NCBI RefSeq assembly: GCF_003696215.1
Contig: NZ_RFFG01000086.1
Span: 1-33,858 of the forward strand
Direction: 5' to 3'
DNA length: 33,858 nt
Source of the DNA: Actinomadura harenae
Lineage (GTDB): Bacteria > Actinomycetota > Actinomycetes > Streptosporangiales > Streptosporangiaceae
Shown: one piece after another, positions 8,582-15,780 of the stretch
Layout: each line of letters opens with the position of its first letter
Numbering within the stretch: the stretch's first letter is position 1
Notes under the pieces: model-generated
What the model was told of the DNA's origin: nothing
The model's input: the letters and a program-made list of their open reading frames with translations, nothing else
Databases searched by the model: none
Program-made: the position numbers and the translations under genes

Positions 8582-9469
8582 GTGAGTACGCCCCGGTTCC
8601 TGACCCTGCCCTCCGGAGTGCGCCGGACGTTCGCCGAGACCTCCCGCGGGAGGTTCGCGGCCTTGGAGGCGCTGCCCGGCTCGGGCGTGCCCGAGCGCTG
8701 GCCGGCGCTTCTGGTGCCGGGCTTCACCGGGAGCAAGGAGGACTTCCTGTCCGTCCTGCAGACGCTCGCGGCGTCCGGGCGGCGGGTCCTCGCGATCGAC
8801 CTGCGCGGCCAGTACGAGAGCCCGGCCGGGACGGGCCCCGAGTCCTACACGCGCGCCGCGCTCGGCGCGGACGTGGCGGCCCTCGCCGCGTACCTCGGCG
8901 CGGACGGCGACGTGCCCGTCCACCTGGTCGGGCACTCCTTCGGCGGGCTCGTCACGCGGGAGACCGTCCTGTCCCGGGCGGCGCGGGTCGCGTCGTTCAC
9001 GCTGATGAGCTCGGGGCCGGGCGCGCTGACCGGGCCGTCCGCCGACAAGGCCCTGCTGCTGCGCGACTCGATCCCGCAGCTCGGCATGGAGCAGATCTGG
9101 TCGCTCGCGCTGGAGCCCGACGCCGTCGGACGCGGCGTCCCGCCGGAGATCGTCGCGTTCCTCAAGGCGCGGACGCTCGGCAACTGCGAGACCGGCCTGA
9201 CGACCATGGCGACCGAGCTCACCTCCTGCCCGGACCGGGTGGACGAGCTGGCGAAGTTCATGGCCGACGAGGGCCTGCGCACGCTCGTCCTGTACGGCGA
9301 GGACGACGACGTGTGGGACCCGCGCGCCCAGGCCGCCATGGCCGAGGCCCTCGGCGCGGAGAAGGTCGTGATCCCGAGTGCCGCGCACTCCCCCGCCGTG
9401 GACGCCCCGGAGACGACCGCCACCGCCCTCACCGACTTCTGGGCCGCCGCCGAACGCGCCCTCCGCTGA
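8582..9469 (+). CDS. Alpha/beta-fold hydrolase
   Basis: A 295-aa serine hydrolase. The nucleophile elbow GHSFGG has Ser119; PALLVPGFTGSKEDF is the oxyanion-region strand and loop; the acid is probably in YGEDDDVWD and the catalytic His in AAHSPAVD. These are the usual order and spacing of the superfamily. No signal peptide, so cytoplasmic. The substrate cannot be read from sequence; lipase/esterase or epoxide-hydrolase-like members look alike. GTG 8582 follows a -10-like TATGCT and fits a leaderless message. The stop region is duplicated just downstream (9459-9532). Confidence 0.88.
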   Translation: MSTPRFLTLPSGVRRTFAETSRGRFAALEALPGSGVPERWPALLVPGFTGSKEDFLSVLQTLAASGRRVLAIDLRGQYESPAGTGPESYTRAALGADVAALAAYLGADGDVPVHLVGHSFGGLVTRETVLSRAARVASFTLMSSGPGALTGPSADKALLLRDSIPQLGMEQIWSLALEPDAVGRGVPPEIVAFLKARTLGNCETGLTTMATELTSCPDRVDELAKFMADEGLRTLVLYGEDDDVWDPRAQAAMAEALGAEKVVIPSAAHSPAVDAPETTATALTDFWAAAERALR

Positions 9470-9532
9470 CGCCGCCCGTCCACCGCCGACACCGCCGATG
9501 CCGCCCGCCCTCCGCCGGCGCCGCCCGTCCAC
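9459..9532. repeat. 25-bp direct repeat spanning a stop codon
   Basis: The 25 bp around the hydrolase stop (9459-9483) recur at 9508-9532 with two mismatches (T to C and A to G within the TGA). CACCGCCGA-type microrepeats fill the space between. It encodes nothing downstream. Confidence 0.75.
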
Positions 9533-9536
9533 TGAG

Positions 9537-9561
9537 GCGCCCGCCACATTCGGGCGGGCGC
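9537..9561 (+). terminator. GC hairpin, probable terminator of the hydrolase gene
   Basis: A perfect 9-bp stem GCGCCCGCC / GGCGGGCGC (9537-9545, 9553-9561) with a 7-nt loop and no T-run, 67 bp after the stop codon. Terminators without T-runs are common in high-GC actinobacteria. Confidence 0.6.
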
Positions 9562-9623
9562 GCTGGCCGAGCCGAATTCGGTAATGACACACTTACATCG
9601 GTTTGTCTCACCGGAGGTGCGTG

Positions 9624-10529
9624 ATGGCGGCAACGGTCGTTCCCCCCGAAAGCGTCACCTGGCGCGTGCACATCGACCGGTCCATGTGGGTCGGCGGCGT
9701 CCGCGGCCTCATGCTCCAGGCCCTGCACCCGGTCGCCATGTGGGGCGTCTGGCAGAACTCCAACTTCCAGGAGGACCCGTTCGGGCGGCTCCAGCGCACC
9801 GCCGACTTCGTCGGGATGGCGACGTTCGGCAGCCCGGCGGAGATCGAGGAGCAGGCGGCGCGCGTCCGCGGCATCCACCGCAGCCTGCGCATCCTGAACC
9901 ACGACACCGGCAGGAAGGAGCGCCTGGACCAGCCCGAACTGCTGCTCTGGGTGCACTGCGCCGAGGTCTCCTCCTACCTGGAGGTCGCGCGCCGCTCCGG
10001 CCTGCCGATCACGGACGCGATGGCCGACCGCTACCTGGACGAGCAGCGCCACACGGCCACGTTCGTCGGCCTGCACGCCGAGGACGTCCCCGGCAGCGTC
10101 CGGGAGATGGACGAGTACCTCAACGACATGCGGCCGGCGCTGCGCGTCACGGAGGAGGCGGCCGAGACCGTCCGGTTCCTGCTGTGGCCGACGCTGCCGG
10201 AGAACCTGCGGTTCCTGTCGCCGGGCAAGCCGGGCTACTTCCCGTTCGGCGCGCTCTGCTACTACTCGCTGCCCGTCTGGGCCCGCCGGATGTACGGCGT
10301 CCTGCCCGAAATGCCGCAGCCCGCCGTCACGGCCGCGCTGCGATCCTTCCGGACGGCCCTGAGCGCCGTTCCTGAGCGTCTGCACGACTTCGCCTTCGCC
10401 AGGCCCACCCGCGACATGCTGGAGCGCTCCCGGCGGCGTCTGGCGGCCGAGGGCTACGACACGCGGAACGGCCTCTACGGCCTCCGCGACCCCCGCCGCT
10501 GGCCCGGACACGCCCTCACCGACGCCTGA
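9624..10529 (+). CDS. MpaB/latex-clearing-protein-family oxygenase (DUF2236)
   Basis: A 301-aa all-helical protein with the signature N-terminal segment of the MpaB/rubber-oxygenase catalytic domain: GVRGLMLQALHPVAMWGV, then a DPFGRLQRT motif, LLLWVHCAEVSSYL and LSPGKPGYFPFGALCYYSL. Family members bind haem b through conserved His and Arg and cleave or oxidise hydrophobic substrates; most actinobacterial members are uncharacterised. ATG 9624 is used because GGAGG (9613-9617) lies 6 nt upstream. A palindrome CCGAATTCGG (about 9573-9582) lies in the upstream region. Substrate unknown. Confidence 0.85.
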   Translation: MAATVVPPESVTWRVHIDRSMWVGGVRGLMLQALHPVAMWGVWQNSNFQEDPFGRLQRTADFVGMATFGSPAEIEEQAARVRGIHRSLRILNHDTGRKERLDQPELLLWVHCAEVSSYLEVARRSGLPITDAMADRYLDEQRHTATFVGLHAEDVPGSVREMDEYLNDMRPALRVTEEAAETVRFLLWPTLPENLRFLSPGKPGYFPFGALCYYSLPVWARRMYGVLPEMPQPAVTAALRSFRTALSAVPERLHDFAFARPTRDMLERSRRRLAAEGYDTRNGLYGLRDPRRWPGHALTDA

Positions 10530-10554
10530 CGATTCCCTGAGAACTTTGGGACGC

Positions 10555-10599
10555 GGCGTCAGGACCGCGTTCGTGGCGTCAGGACTGCGGCGTCAGGAC
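10555..10599. repeat. Three copies of GGCGTCAGGAC at a gene end
   Basis: Copies start at 10555, 10575 and 10589. The last contains the TGA of the RecB-like gene (read on the minus strand), so the stop-codon neighbourhood has been copied twice into the downstream spacer. Confidence 0.75.
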
Positions 10600-11522
10600 T
10601 GCGGGGACTCGGACGTCGCCTCGGACGCCGTCTGGGCCTCGGCGGCGTCGAGGGAGGCCCACGGCTCCTTGCGGGGCGCGGCCTGAAGGCCCTCGGGGCA
10701 GTGCCGGGCGAAGTCGCACCAGGAGCACAGGTTGCTCGGACGCGGCGGGAACAGCTCGTCCCAGCGCGCGTGGTCGACCGGCGGCGCCTCGCCGGTGCGC
10801 GGACGCGGCACCCGGGACGCCTTGTACGCCTCGTCGGCGGCGGACGCCTCGTCCGCGATCTGCTCGGCGCGCGTGATGTGCCGTCCGAGGGACTCCTCGG
10901 TGTGCTCCCACACGGCGACCCCGCCGGACGGCAGGTGGTGCAGCTCGACCCGGCGGCACGGCTTGCGCAGCACCCGGGACGACGCGACCGCGTAGATCGC
11001 GAGGGCCAGCGAGCCGCGCGCGTCGTCCGGGGTCAGGACGTGGCGCCCGGTCTTGTAGTCGACGACGACGAGCTCGCCGCCGCGTTCGTCGAGGCGGTCG
11101 ATGCGCCCGGACACCGCGATGCGGGACGTCCGGGTCGCGACCGTCCGCTCGACGCCGACCGGCTCGTCGGCCGGGTCGATCCTCGCGACGTACCGCTCGA
11201 CCATCTCGCGCGCCCGGACGCGCCAGCGCGCGGACTGCTCGCCGTCCTTGAACCCGTCGGTGAGCCAGCCGCGCAGCAGCAGCGTCCCGGCGGCCTCGGG
11301 CGTGCGCTCCTCGAACGGGAGCTTCCACCAGTTCGCCAGCGCGTTGTGGACGCTCGCGCCCACGCTGTTGTGCGCCCACGGCGGGCCCTTCGGCGGGGCC
11401 GGACGGTCCAGGTAGGTCATCCGGTACTTGCGCGGGCAGTCCAGCCACGAGTTCAGCCGCGACGGCGTGCACGTGTACAGCCGTCGCGGCATGCCCTCGA
11501 AGCCGAGCTGCTCCTGCGCCAA
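10593..11522 (-). CDS. RecB-type PD-(D/E)XK nuclease with Fe-S cluster cysteines
   Basis: A 309-aa stand-alone nuclease domain like those of AddB, RecB and Cas4. The catalytic core is GRIDRLDE followed by ELVVVDYKTGRH (Asp, Asp and Lys of the D...DXK motif), then an aliphatic LALAIYAV helix in the QxxxY position. One Cys near residue 29 (DCPRKY) and a C-terminal CSWC...C triplet (C-x2-C-x5-C) give the four-Cys pattern that binds a 4Fe-4S cluster in this family. It probably degrades or trims DNA in repair. TTG 11522 lies 10 bp after the upstream gene's stop, so the two are likely co-transcribed. No helicase or CRISPR genes adjoin it. Confidence 0.88.
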   Translation of the reverse strand: MAQEQLGFEGMPRRLYTCTPSRLNSWLDCPRKYRMTYLDRPAPPKGPPWAHNSVGASVHNALANWWKLPFEERTPEAAGTLLLRGWLTDGFKDGEQSARWRVRAREMVERYVARIDPADEPVGVERTVATRTSRIAVSGRIDRLDERGGELVVVDYKTGRHVLTPDDARGSLALAIYAVASSRVLRKPCRRVELHHLPSGGVAVWEHTEESLGRHITRAEQIADEASAADEAYKASRVPRPRTGEAPPVDHARWDELFPPRPSNLCSWCDFARHCPEGLQAAPRKEPWASLDAAEAQTASEATSESPQS

Positions 11523-11532
11523 GGCGGGCGTC

Positions 11533-12243
11533 CTACTCGTCGTCGCCCTCGGTGGCGAGCGCGCCCCAGCTCTCCCAGCGGGCGTCCTCCTCGCCGACGG
11601 TGGTCTCCTCGCCCTGGCCCGGCAGGACCCGCAGGTCCTTCGGCAGCGGGGTGAGCAGGGCGCCGATCGAGTTCAGCTGCTTGCGCAGGTCCTCGAAGGC
11701 GCCGCCGATCGAGCCCGGCCGGCCGCGGTGCAGGGTGTCGCCGGAGAACAGCACGCCGAGCTGCTCGCTGATCACGCTCACGCTGCCGGGGGTGTGCCCG
11801 GGGGTGTGCATGATCTCCAGCTGGGCCTCGGCGATCTCGAAGATCCCGCCGTCCTCGAGCCAGATGTCCGGCTCCAGCGAGCGGAGTGCCTTGGCGTCGT
11901 CCTCGTCGTCCTCCTCGCGGGCGAGGCGGCCGAAGAAGTCGCGCCAGAGCAGCCGGTCGGCGCGGTGCAGGGCGATCGGGGCCCAGTTCTCCTCGTCCTC
12001 CTCGCCGGCCGCGGCGACCTCGAGGACCACGCTGAGGCGGTGCTCGTTGCCGTCGGTCAGCAGGACGGCCATGACCTCGCGGTCGCCGACCTCCTTGAGG
12101 ATGGCCTCGGCGTCGTTCGCCGGGTCGATCACGATGACCTCGTCGTCGTCGCCGACGATGTAGGTGTTGGTCTCGACCTCGTACTCGGTGTCGTCCAGGG
12201 TCACCCGACCCGACGTCACCACCTGTTCGATGCGCGCGTCCAC
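11533..12243 (-). CDS. Metallo-beta-lactamase-fold protein with degenerate metal site
   Basis: A 236-aa protein with the later landmarks of the fold: MHTPGHTPGSVSV (His in motif 3) and FSGDTLHRGRPG (Asp in motif 4). The first motif, normally THxHxDH after a hydrophobic strand, reads LLTDGNEHRL, so only one His and no HxHxDH pattern remains. A very acidic insert (EEDDEDD) sits mid-protein. It may bind one metal, bind metal differently, or be inactive. GTG 12243 is chosen because TAGGGT lies exactly 7 nt upstream and no ribosome site is present. It sits between the PHP phosphoesterase and the RecB-like nuclease, all leftward. Confidence 0.85.
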   Translation of the reverse strand: MDARIEQVVTSGRVTLDDTEYEVETNTYIVGDDDEVIVIDPANDAEAILKEVGDREVMAVLLTDGNEHRLSVVLEVAAAGEEDEENWAPIALHRADRLLWRDFFGRLAREEDDEDDAKALRSLEPDIWLEDGGIFEIAEAQLEIMHTPGHTPGSVSVISEQLGVLFSGDTLHRGRPGSIGGAFEDLRKQLNSIGALLTPLPKDLRVLPGQGEETTVGEEDARWESWGALATEGDDE

Positions 12244-12250
12244 GCCCCGC

Positions 12251-12256
12251 ACCCTA
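12251..12256 (-). promoter_or_regulatory. -10 element, leaderless start of the MBL-fold gene, sharing the PHP stop codon
   Basis: TAGGGT on the minus strand, 7 nt before GTG 12243. Its first three bases are the TAG stop codon of the PHP gene, so stop and promoter share sequence. Confidence 0.55.
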
Positions 12257-13087
12257 CCGCGCCCCGCCCGCGCGGGCGACGAGCCGTTCGAAGGCCTCCG
12301 GATCGGTCGTCTCGCAGCCGATCCGGTCGCCGCTCAGCTCTCCATGATCATCGCTGGAACCCGTCCCGACCAGGCCGAGTTCCGCCGCGAGGACGCGCAG
12401 GGCGTCCCGGTCGTCCGGCTCGTGGCCGGGATGGTCGATCTCCACGCCGTCCAGGCCGGTCCCGGCCAGCGTCCGGATCACCTCGTCGTCGAACACCTCA
12501 CCGCCCCGCCGGACGCGCGGGTGCGCGAGGACCGACACACCGCCCGCGTCCCGCACCAGCCGGACGGCCCGCGCCGGGTCCAGCCCGTAGCGGGTCACGT
12601 AGGCGCGGCCGTCCCCGCCGATCCACTCCTCGGTGAACGCCTCGTCGGGGGACGCGACGGTGCCCGCCTCCACCATCGCGCGCGCGATGTGCGGACGGCC
12701 GATCCGCGCGCCGTCCGCGATCCGCTCGACCTGTTCCAGCGTGACGGACGAACCGAGCTCGCGGAGCCGCTCCACCATCGCGCGCCCGCGGGTGTCCCGT
12801 GCCTCCTGGATGCGCGCGAGCTCGGCGCTCAGTTCCGGGTCGTCCGGGTCGAAGTAGTAGGCGAGCAGGTGCAGGCTGCGGCCGTCGAGCTCGCAGGACA
12901 GTTCCATGCCGGGGACGAACGTCAGGCCGCCGGGAAGCGCGGCGCGGGCCTCGTCCCAGCCGCGCGTGGTGTCGTGGTCGGTCAGCGCCACGACGTCCAG
13001 CCCGGCCAGCGCGGCCCGGCGCATCACCTCGGCGGGCGGACGGGTCCCGTCGGACACGCTGCTATGGGTGTGCAGGTCGATCCGCAT
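12254..13087 (-). CDS. PHP-domain phosphoesterase
   Basis: A 277-aa PHP-family metal-dependent phosphoesterase. It begins MRIDLHTHSSVSDG (HxH), followed by ALTDHDT, then VLAHPRV and a late GSSDDHG, the metal ligands of the TrpH/RNase AM-like branch. That branch hydrolyses 3',5'-bisphosphonucleotides or trims short RNA 5' ends. ATG 13087 gives the canonical N-terminus and follows a -10-like TAGCCT by 6 nt, again with no Shine-Dalgarno. It is followed after 10 bp by the MBL-fold gene. The function within this family cannot be fixed from sequence alone. Confidence 0.9.
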   Translation of the reverse strand: MRIDLHTHSSVSDGTRPPAEVMRRAALAGLDVVALTDHDTTRGWDEARAALPGGLTFVPGMELSCELDGRSLHLLAYYFDPDDPELSAELARIQEARDTRGRAMVERLRELGSSVTLEQVERIADGARIGRPHIARAMVEAGTVASPDEAFTEEWIGGDGRAYVTRYGLDPARAVRLVRDAGGVSVLAHPRVRRGGEVFDDEVIRTLAGTGLDGVEIDHPGHEPDDRDALRVLAAELGLVGTGSSDDHGELSGDRIGCETTDPEAFERLVARAGGAR

Positions 13088-13093
13088 GCCCCG

Positions 13094-13099
13094 AGGCTA
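13094..13099 (-). promoter_or_regulatory. -10 element, leaderless start of the PHP gene
   Basis: TAGCCT on the minus strand, 6 nt before ATG 13087. Confidence 0.5.
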
Positions 13100-13133
13100 A
13101 GCGGTCGGACCGGTCGGACCGGTCGCAGGGAGG

Positions 13134-13775
13134 TCAGGAGTCGAGGAGAGGGGAAGGGGCGCCGAACGGGACGCTGATCTCGATGCCGGGTTCACGCAGG
13201 TCCAGCAGGGGCGGACGTTCCAGCATCAGCGCACCGGCCTCGGCGGGCCACAGGACCGTCCACAGCCACAGGCCCTTCGCCTCGCCCACGTAGGCGGCGC
13301 GGTCCTCCCCGGACGGCACGGCCCACATGGGCACCCCGTGCCCGGCGGACGGCCCGCCCGCCTCCAGTTTCACGTGCGGCGGGTCCGCGTCGAAGCCGAG
13401 GCCCGGATCCGGGCCCGGCAGGCCCGCGAAGTGCGCGCCGAGCCCCACGCCCGGCTCCTCCGCGACGAGCAGCAGGTCGGCGGGCCCGTGCAGCAGTCCC
13501 GGCCCGGCCAGCGCCACGGCGACGGCGCGCGCCCCGGACCGCTCGTCCCCCACGGTGGCGAACCCGGTGACCAGCCATCCCTTGGGCAGCGGCCAGGGAA
13601 GCCACACCGGTACGCGTGCGTCCCGCACGACCGCTTTCATGCCGTCCGTGTTCGGCCGTTTGGCGGGCTGCCGGGGGAGGACGGCTCCGTGCGTCTGGCA
13701 CCACCAGTCGCTCGACCAGGCGTTCGGCGCGCGTAGACGCCCGGCGCAGCGTGGGCACGCCGTATCGGCCCTCAT
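13134..13775 (-). CDS. DUF6758-family protein with N-terminal zinc-ribbon cysteines
   Basis: A 213-aa protein recognised from streptomycete homologues, which also tend to lie beside PHP genes. The N-terminus has ACPRCAGR and a third Cys in WWCQTHG (possible zinc site with the His). The body has VPVWLPWPLPKGWLVTG, DERSGARAVAV, LLLVAEEPGVGLGAHFAG and a late KGLWLWTVLWPAEAG. No catalytic motif or membrane segment is obvious and the function is unknown. It lies upstream of the PHP gene, separated by 46 bp that hold the PHP promoter, and is divergent from the Nudix gene across 60 bp. Start ATG 13775 lacks a clear ribosome site. Confidence 0.8.
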   Translation of the reverse strand: MRADTACPRCAGRLRAPNAWSSDWWCQTHGAVLPRQPAKRPNTDGMKAVVRDARVPVWLPWPLPKGWLVTGFATVGDERSGARAVAVALAGPGLLHGPADLLLVAEEPGVGLGAHFAGLPGPDPGLGFDADPPHVKLEAGGPSAGHGVPMWAVPSGEDRAAYVGEAKGLWLWTVLWPAEAGALMLERPPLLDLREPGIEISVPFGAPSPLLDS

Positions 13776-13835
13776 AACAATCCACGGTGTGCCGCGCCCC
13801 TCGCGAACGCAAGGTCGGCCTGGTCAAATGTGTCT

Positions 13836-14375
13836 ATGCGTGTTCTTTGCGTCGGCGGAATCGTGCGGGACGGCCAGGGACGCCTGCTGATGGTGCGGCG
13901 CGGGCGCCCGCCGGGCGTGGGCCTGTGGTCCGTCCCCGGCGGACGCGTCGAACCCGGCGAGTCCGACGCCGACGCCGTGGCCCGCGAGCTGCTGGAGGAG
14001 ACGGGCCTGGTCGTCTCGGTCGGCGCCCTCGCGGGCGTCGTCGAGCGGCCCGGCCCGGACGGCGTCACGTTCGTGATCAGCGACTACGCGGCCACGGCCG
14101 TCGGCGGCGTCCTGCGCGCGGGCGACGACGCCGCCGACGCCCGCTGGGTGCCCGTCCCCGAACTGGACGCGCTGCCCCTCACGCCGGGGTTGCTGGAGGC
14201 TCTGCGGGAGTGGGGGATGCTGCCCCCTGCGCCGGACGCTCCGGCCGGGCCTCCGGCTCCCGCGCGGGAGCCGGGGCGTCCTGAGGGGCCTGGGTCTCCT
14301 GAGGGGCCTGGGTCTCCTGAGGCTCCTGGGTCTCCTGGGGCCGGTCGTCGCCCGGGGCCGGGGTCCGGTTCGTGA
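13836..14375 (+). CDS. Nudix hydrolase with repeat-bearing tail
   Basis: A Nudix pyrophosphohydrolase that should cleave a nucleoside diphosphate linked to another moiety. The Nudix box is complete (GGRVEPGESDADAV, then ARELLEETGL; GX5EX7REUXEEXGU). The domain ends near residue 128; the last 50 or so residues are Pro/Gly/Ser/Glu low complexity read from an 18-bp tandem repeat. This tail overlaps, on the other strand, the C-terminus of the CPBP protease gene by 197 bp. Start ATG 13836 is preferred; GTG 13830 is possible. The substrate cannot be predicted; antimutator or NADH/ADP-ribose activities are all possible. Confidence 0.88.
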   Translation: MRVLCVGGIVRDGQGRLLMVRRGRPPGVGLWSVPGGRVEPGESDADAVARELLEETGLVVSVGALAGVVERPGPDGVTFVISDYAATAVGGVLRAGDDAADARWVPVPELDALPLTPGLLEALREWGMLPPAPDAPAGPPAPAREPGRPEGPGSPEGPGSPEAPGSPGAGRRPGPGSGS

Positions 14376-15669
14376 TGCCCATCCGGCGGGCGAGCCAGGT
14401 GACGGCGAGGGCGTAGAGCAGGAGGGCCGTCACGTCCGCGAGGACGGGCTGCCAGCCGACGCTGCCCTGGTCGAGGTCGAGGGTGCCGAGCGCGGCCGGG
14501 ACGAGGAACGACATCACGTTGTTGAAGGTGTGCACGGCCATGCCGGACTCCAGGCCGCCCGTCCGGACGGCCAGCCAGCCGAGGATCGCGCCGAACATGA
14601 AGATGTCGACCGGGCCCCAGCCCGTGTAGTCGTGGCCGAGGGCGAACGCCACGCCCGCGACGACGATGCCCGGCCACGGCGTCCGCAGCACGCGGCTCAG
14701 GGCGCGGGCGACGGGCGCGGCGCGTCCCTCCAGCGTGTACGCGCCGACCGCCTGCACCAGCCAGCCGCGGAAGACGACCTCCTCGGCGGACGCCTGGAAC
14801 GGCACCAGGACCAGCACGATCACGGCCGGGACCAGGAAGTTCCCCCAGCCGACCCAGTGGCCGCCGTCCCCGCCGTCGTCGCCACCGCCGAGCATCCCGA
14901 CGAGCGCCGACAGCCCGAACGACACGGCCAGGAACGCCAGCGACAGCCCGCAGCAGGCCAGCAGCCAGCGCCACCGGATCCGGCCCGTGACCGACAGCAG
15001 CGTCCCCGGACGGCGGCGCTGGATCCACCACGCCGCGAACCCCGCGACCGGGATCAGCAGCGCCAGCCCGGCCAGGTTGAACACCAGGTCGGCGTTGGTG
15101 TTCCCGAAGATCGAACCGCCGTCGCCCGACTCGTTCAGGCGGCGCCCGGACGCGGCCCACACGATCATCATCGGGACGATCAGGACGATCATCGCGACGA
15201 ACGCGCCGCCGAGGACGAACAGCGACCCGACCAGCGGACGCCACCACCGGTTCCGCTCCGTCCGGGCGAGCTGGTGGAACCGCCTCCCGGGCGGCGGATC
15301 GTCCGCCCAGGGCCGCTTGACCTGCTGATATCCGTATCCGCCGTACGGGTACGGCGGCTGCTGCTGCCCGTACCCGTAGGGATACGGCTGCGGGTACGGC
15401 CCCTGAGGCCCTTCCGGCCACCCGGCCTGCGGCTGCGGCGGTTGCGGTTGCGGCTGTTGCGGTTGCGGCTGTTGCGGCTGTTGCGCGTACGGGCCTTGCG
15501 GCCATTCAGCCCGCGGTTGCGGCCGCTGCGGCGGCCACTCCGGCTGAGGCTGGGGAGGCGGTGGCGGGTCGTCCTGCGGGGGGTGCTGAGCGTCCGGACG
15601 GGCCCAGCCGGACGGGTCCGGCTCCTGCGGCGAGTCGGACGGATTCGGCGGCCCTGGTCGCTCCGACAC
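14179..15669 (-). CDS. CPBP-family intramembrane glutamic protease
   Basis: A 496-aa membrane protein. About 125 N-terminal residues are Pro/Gln/Tyr-rich, disordered and probably cytoplasmic, followed by roughly eight hydrophobic segments. The Abi/CPBP motifs are intact: SAEEVVFRGWL (Glu-Glu-x3-Arg), FALGHD (FxxxH) and HTFNN. Such enzymes resemble CAAX prenyl proteases and cleave peptides or anchor proteins in the membrane. The C-terminal 60 residues are again low complexity (ETQEPQ-type units) and lie antisense to the Nudix tail. GTG 15669 has GGGGGAG 6 nt upstream. Target unknown. Confidence 0.88.
   Translation of the reverse strand: MSERPGPPNPSDSPQEPDPSGWARPDAQHPPQDDPPPPPQPQPEWPPQRPQPRAEWPQGPYAQQPQQPQPQQPQPQPPQPQAGWPEGPQGPYPQPYPYGYGQQQPPYPYGGYGYQQVKRPWADDPPPGRRFHQLARTERNRWWRPLVGSLFVLGGAFVAMIVLIVPMMIVWAASGRRLNESGDGGSIFGNTNADLVFNLAGLALLIPVAGFAAWWIQRRRPGTLLSVTGRIRWRWLLACCGLSLAFLAVSFGLSALVGMLGGGDDGGDGGHWVGWGNFLVPAVIVLVLVPFQASAEEVVFRGWLVQAVGAYTLEGRAAPVARALSRVLRTPWPGIVVAGVAFALGHDYTGWGPVDIFMFGAILGWLAVRTGGLESGMAVHTFNNVMSFLVPAALGTLDLDQGSVGWQPVLADVTALLLYALAVTWLARRMGITNRTPAPGDDRPQETQEPQETQAPQETQAPQDAPAPAREPEARPERPAQGAASPTPAEPPATPA
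14281..14334. repeat. 18-bp tandem repeat (3 copies) coding on both strands
   Basis: Units start at 14281, 14299 and 14317; the first two are identical and the third differs in two bases. The plus strand reads PEGPGS repeats in the Nudix tail and the minus strand reads ETQ(E/A)PQ repeats in the CPBP tail. Confidence 0.85.
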
Positions 15670-15711
15670 CTGCGTCTCCCCCGGTCAGCGGCAAGAAAAG
15701 GTCCCCGGTCG

Positions 15712-15717
15712 ATAGTA
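15712..15717 (-). promoter_or_regulatory. Possible -10 element of the CPBP protease gene
   Basis: TACTAT on the minus strand, about 42 bp before GTG 15669, giving a short leader that carries the GGGGGAG ribosome site. No clear -35. Confidence 0.35.
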
Positions 15718-15780
15718 CGGTCGCGTCGCGGCGGACGCCCGGGTCCAGGGCCGACCTTTCAGGAGGTTCGCAGCCGGGTC

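Noticed and set aside
10593..11522. Cas4 of a CRISPR system
   Set aside because: The Fe-S nuclease pattern fits Cas4 as well as AddB/RecB-like proteins, but no cas gene or repeat array is in the window.
14281..14334. CRISPR-like short repeats
   Set aside because: The 18-bp units are directly abutting with no spacers and are coding repeats on both strands.
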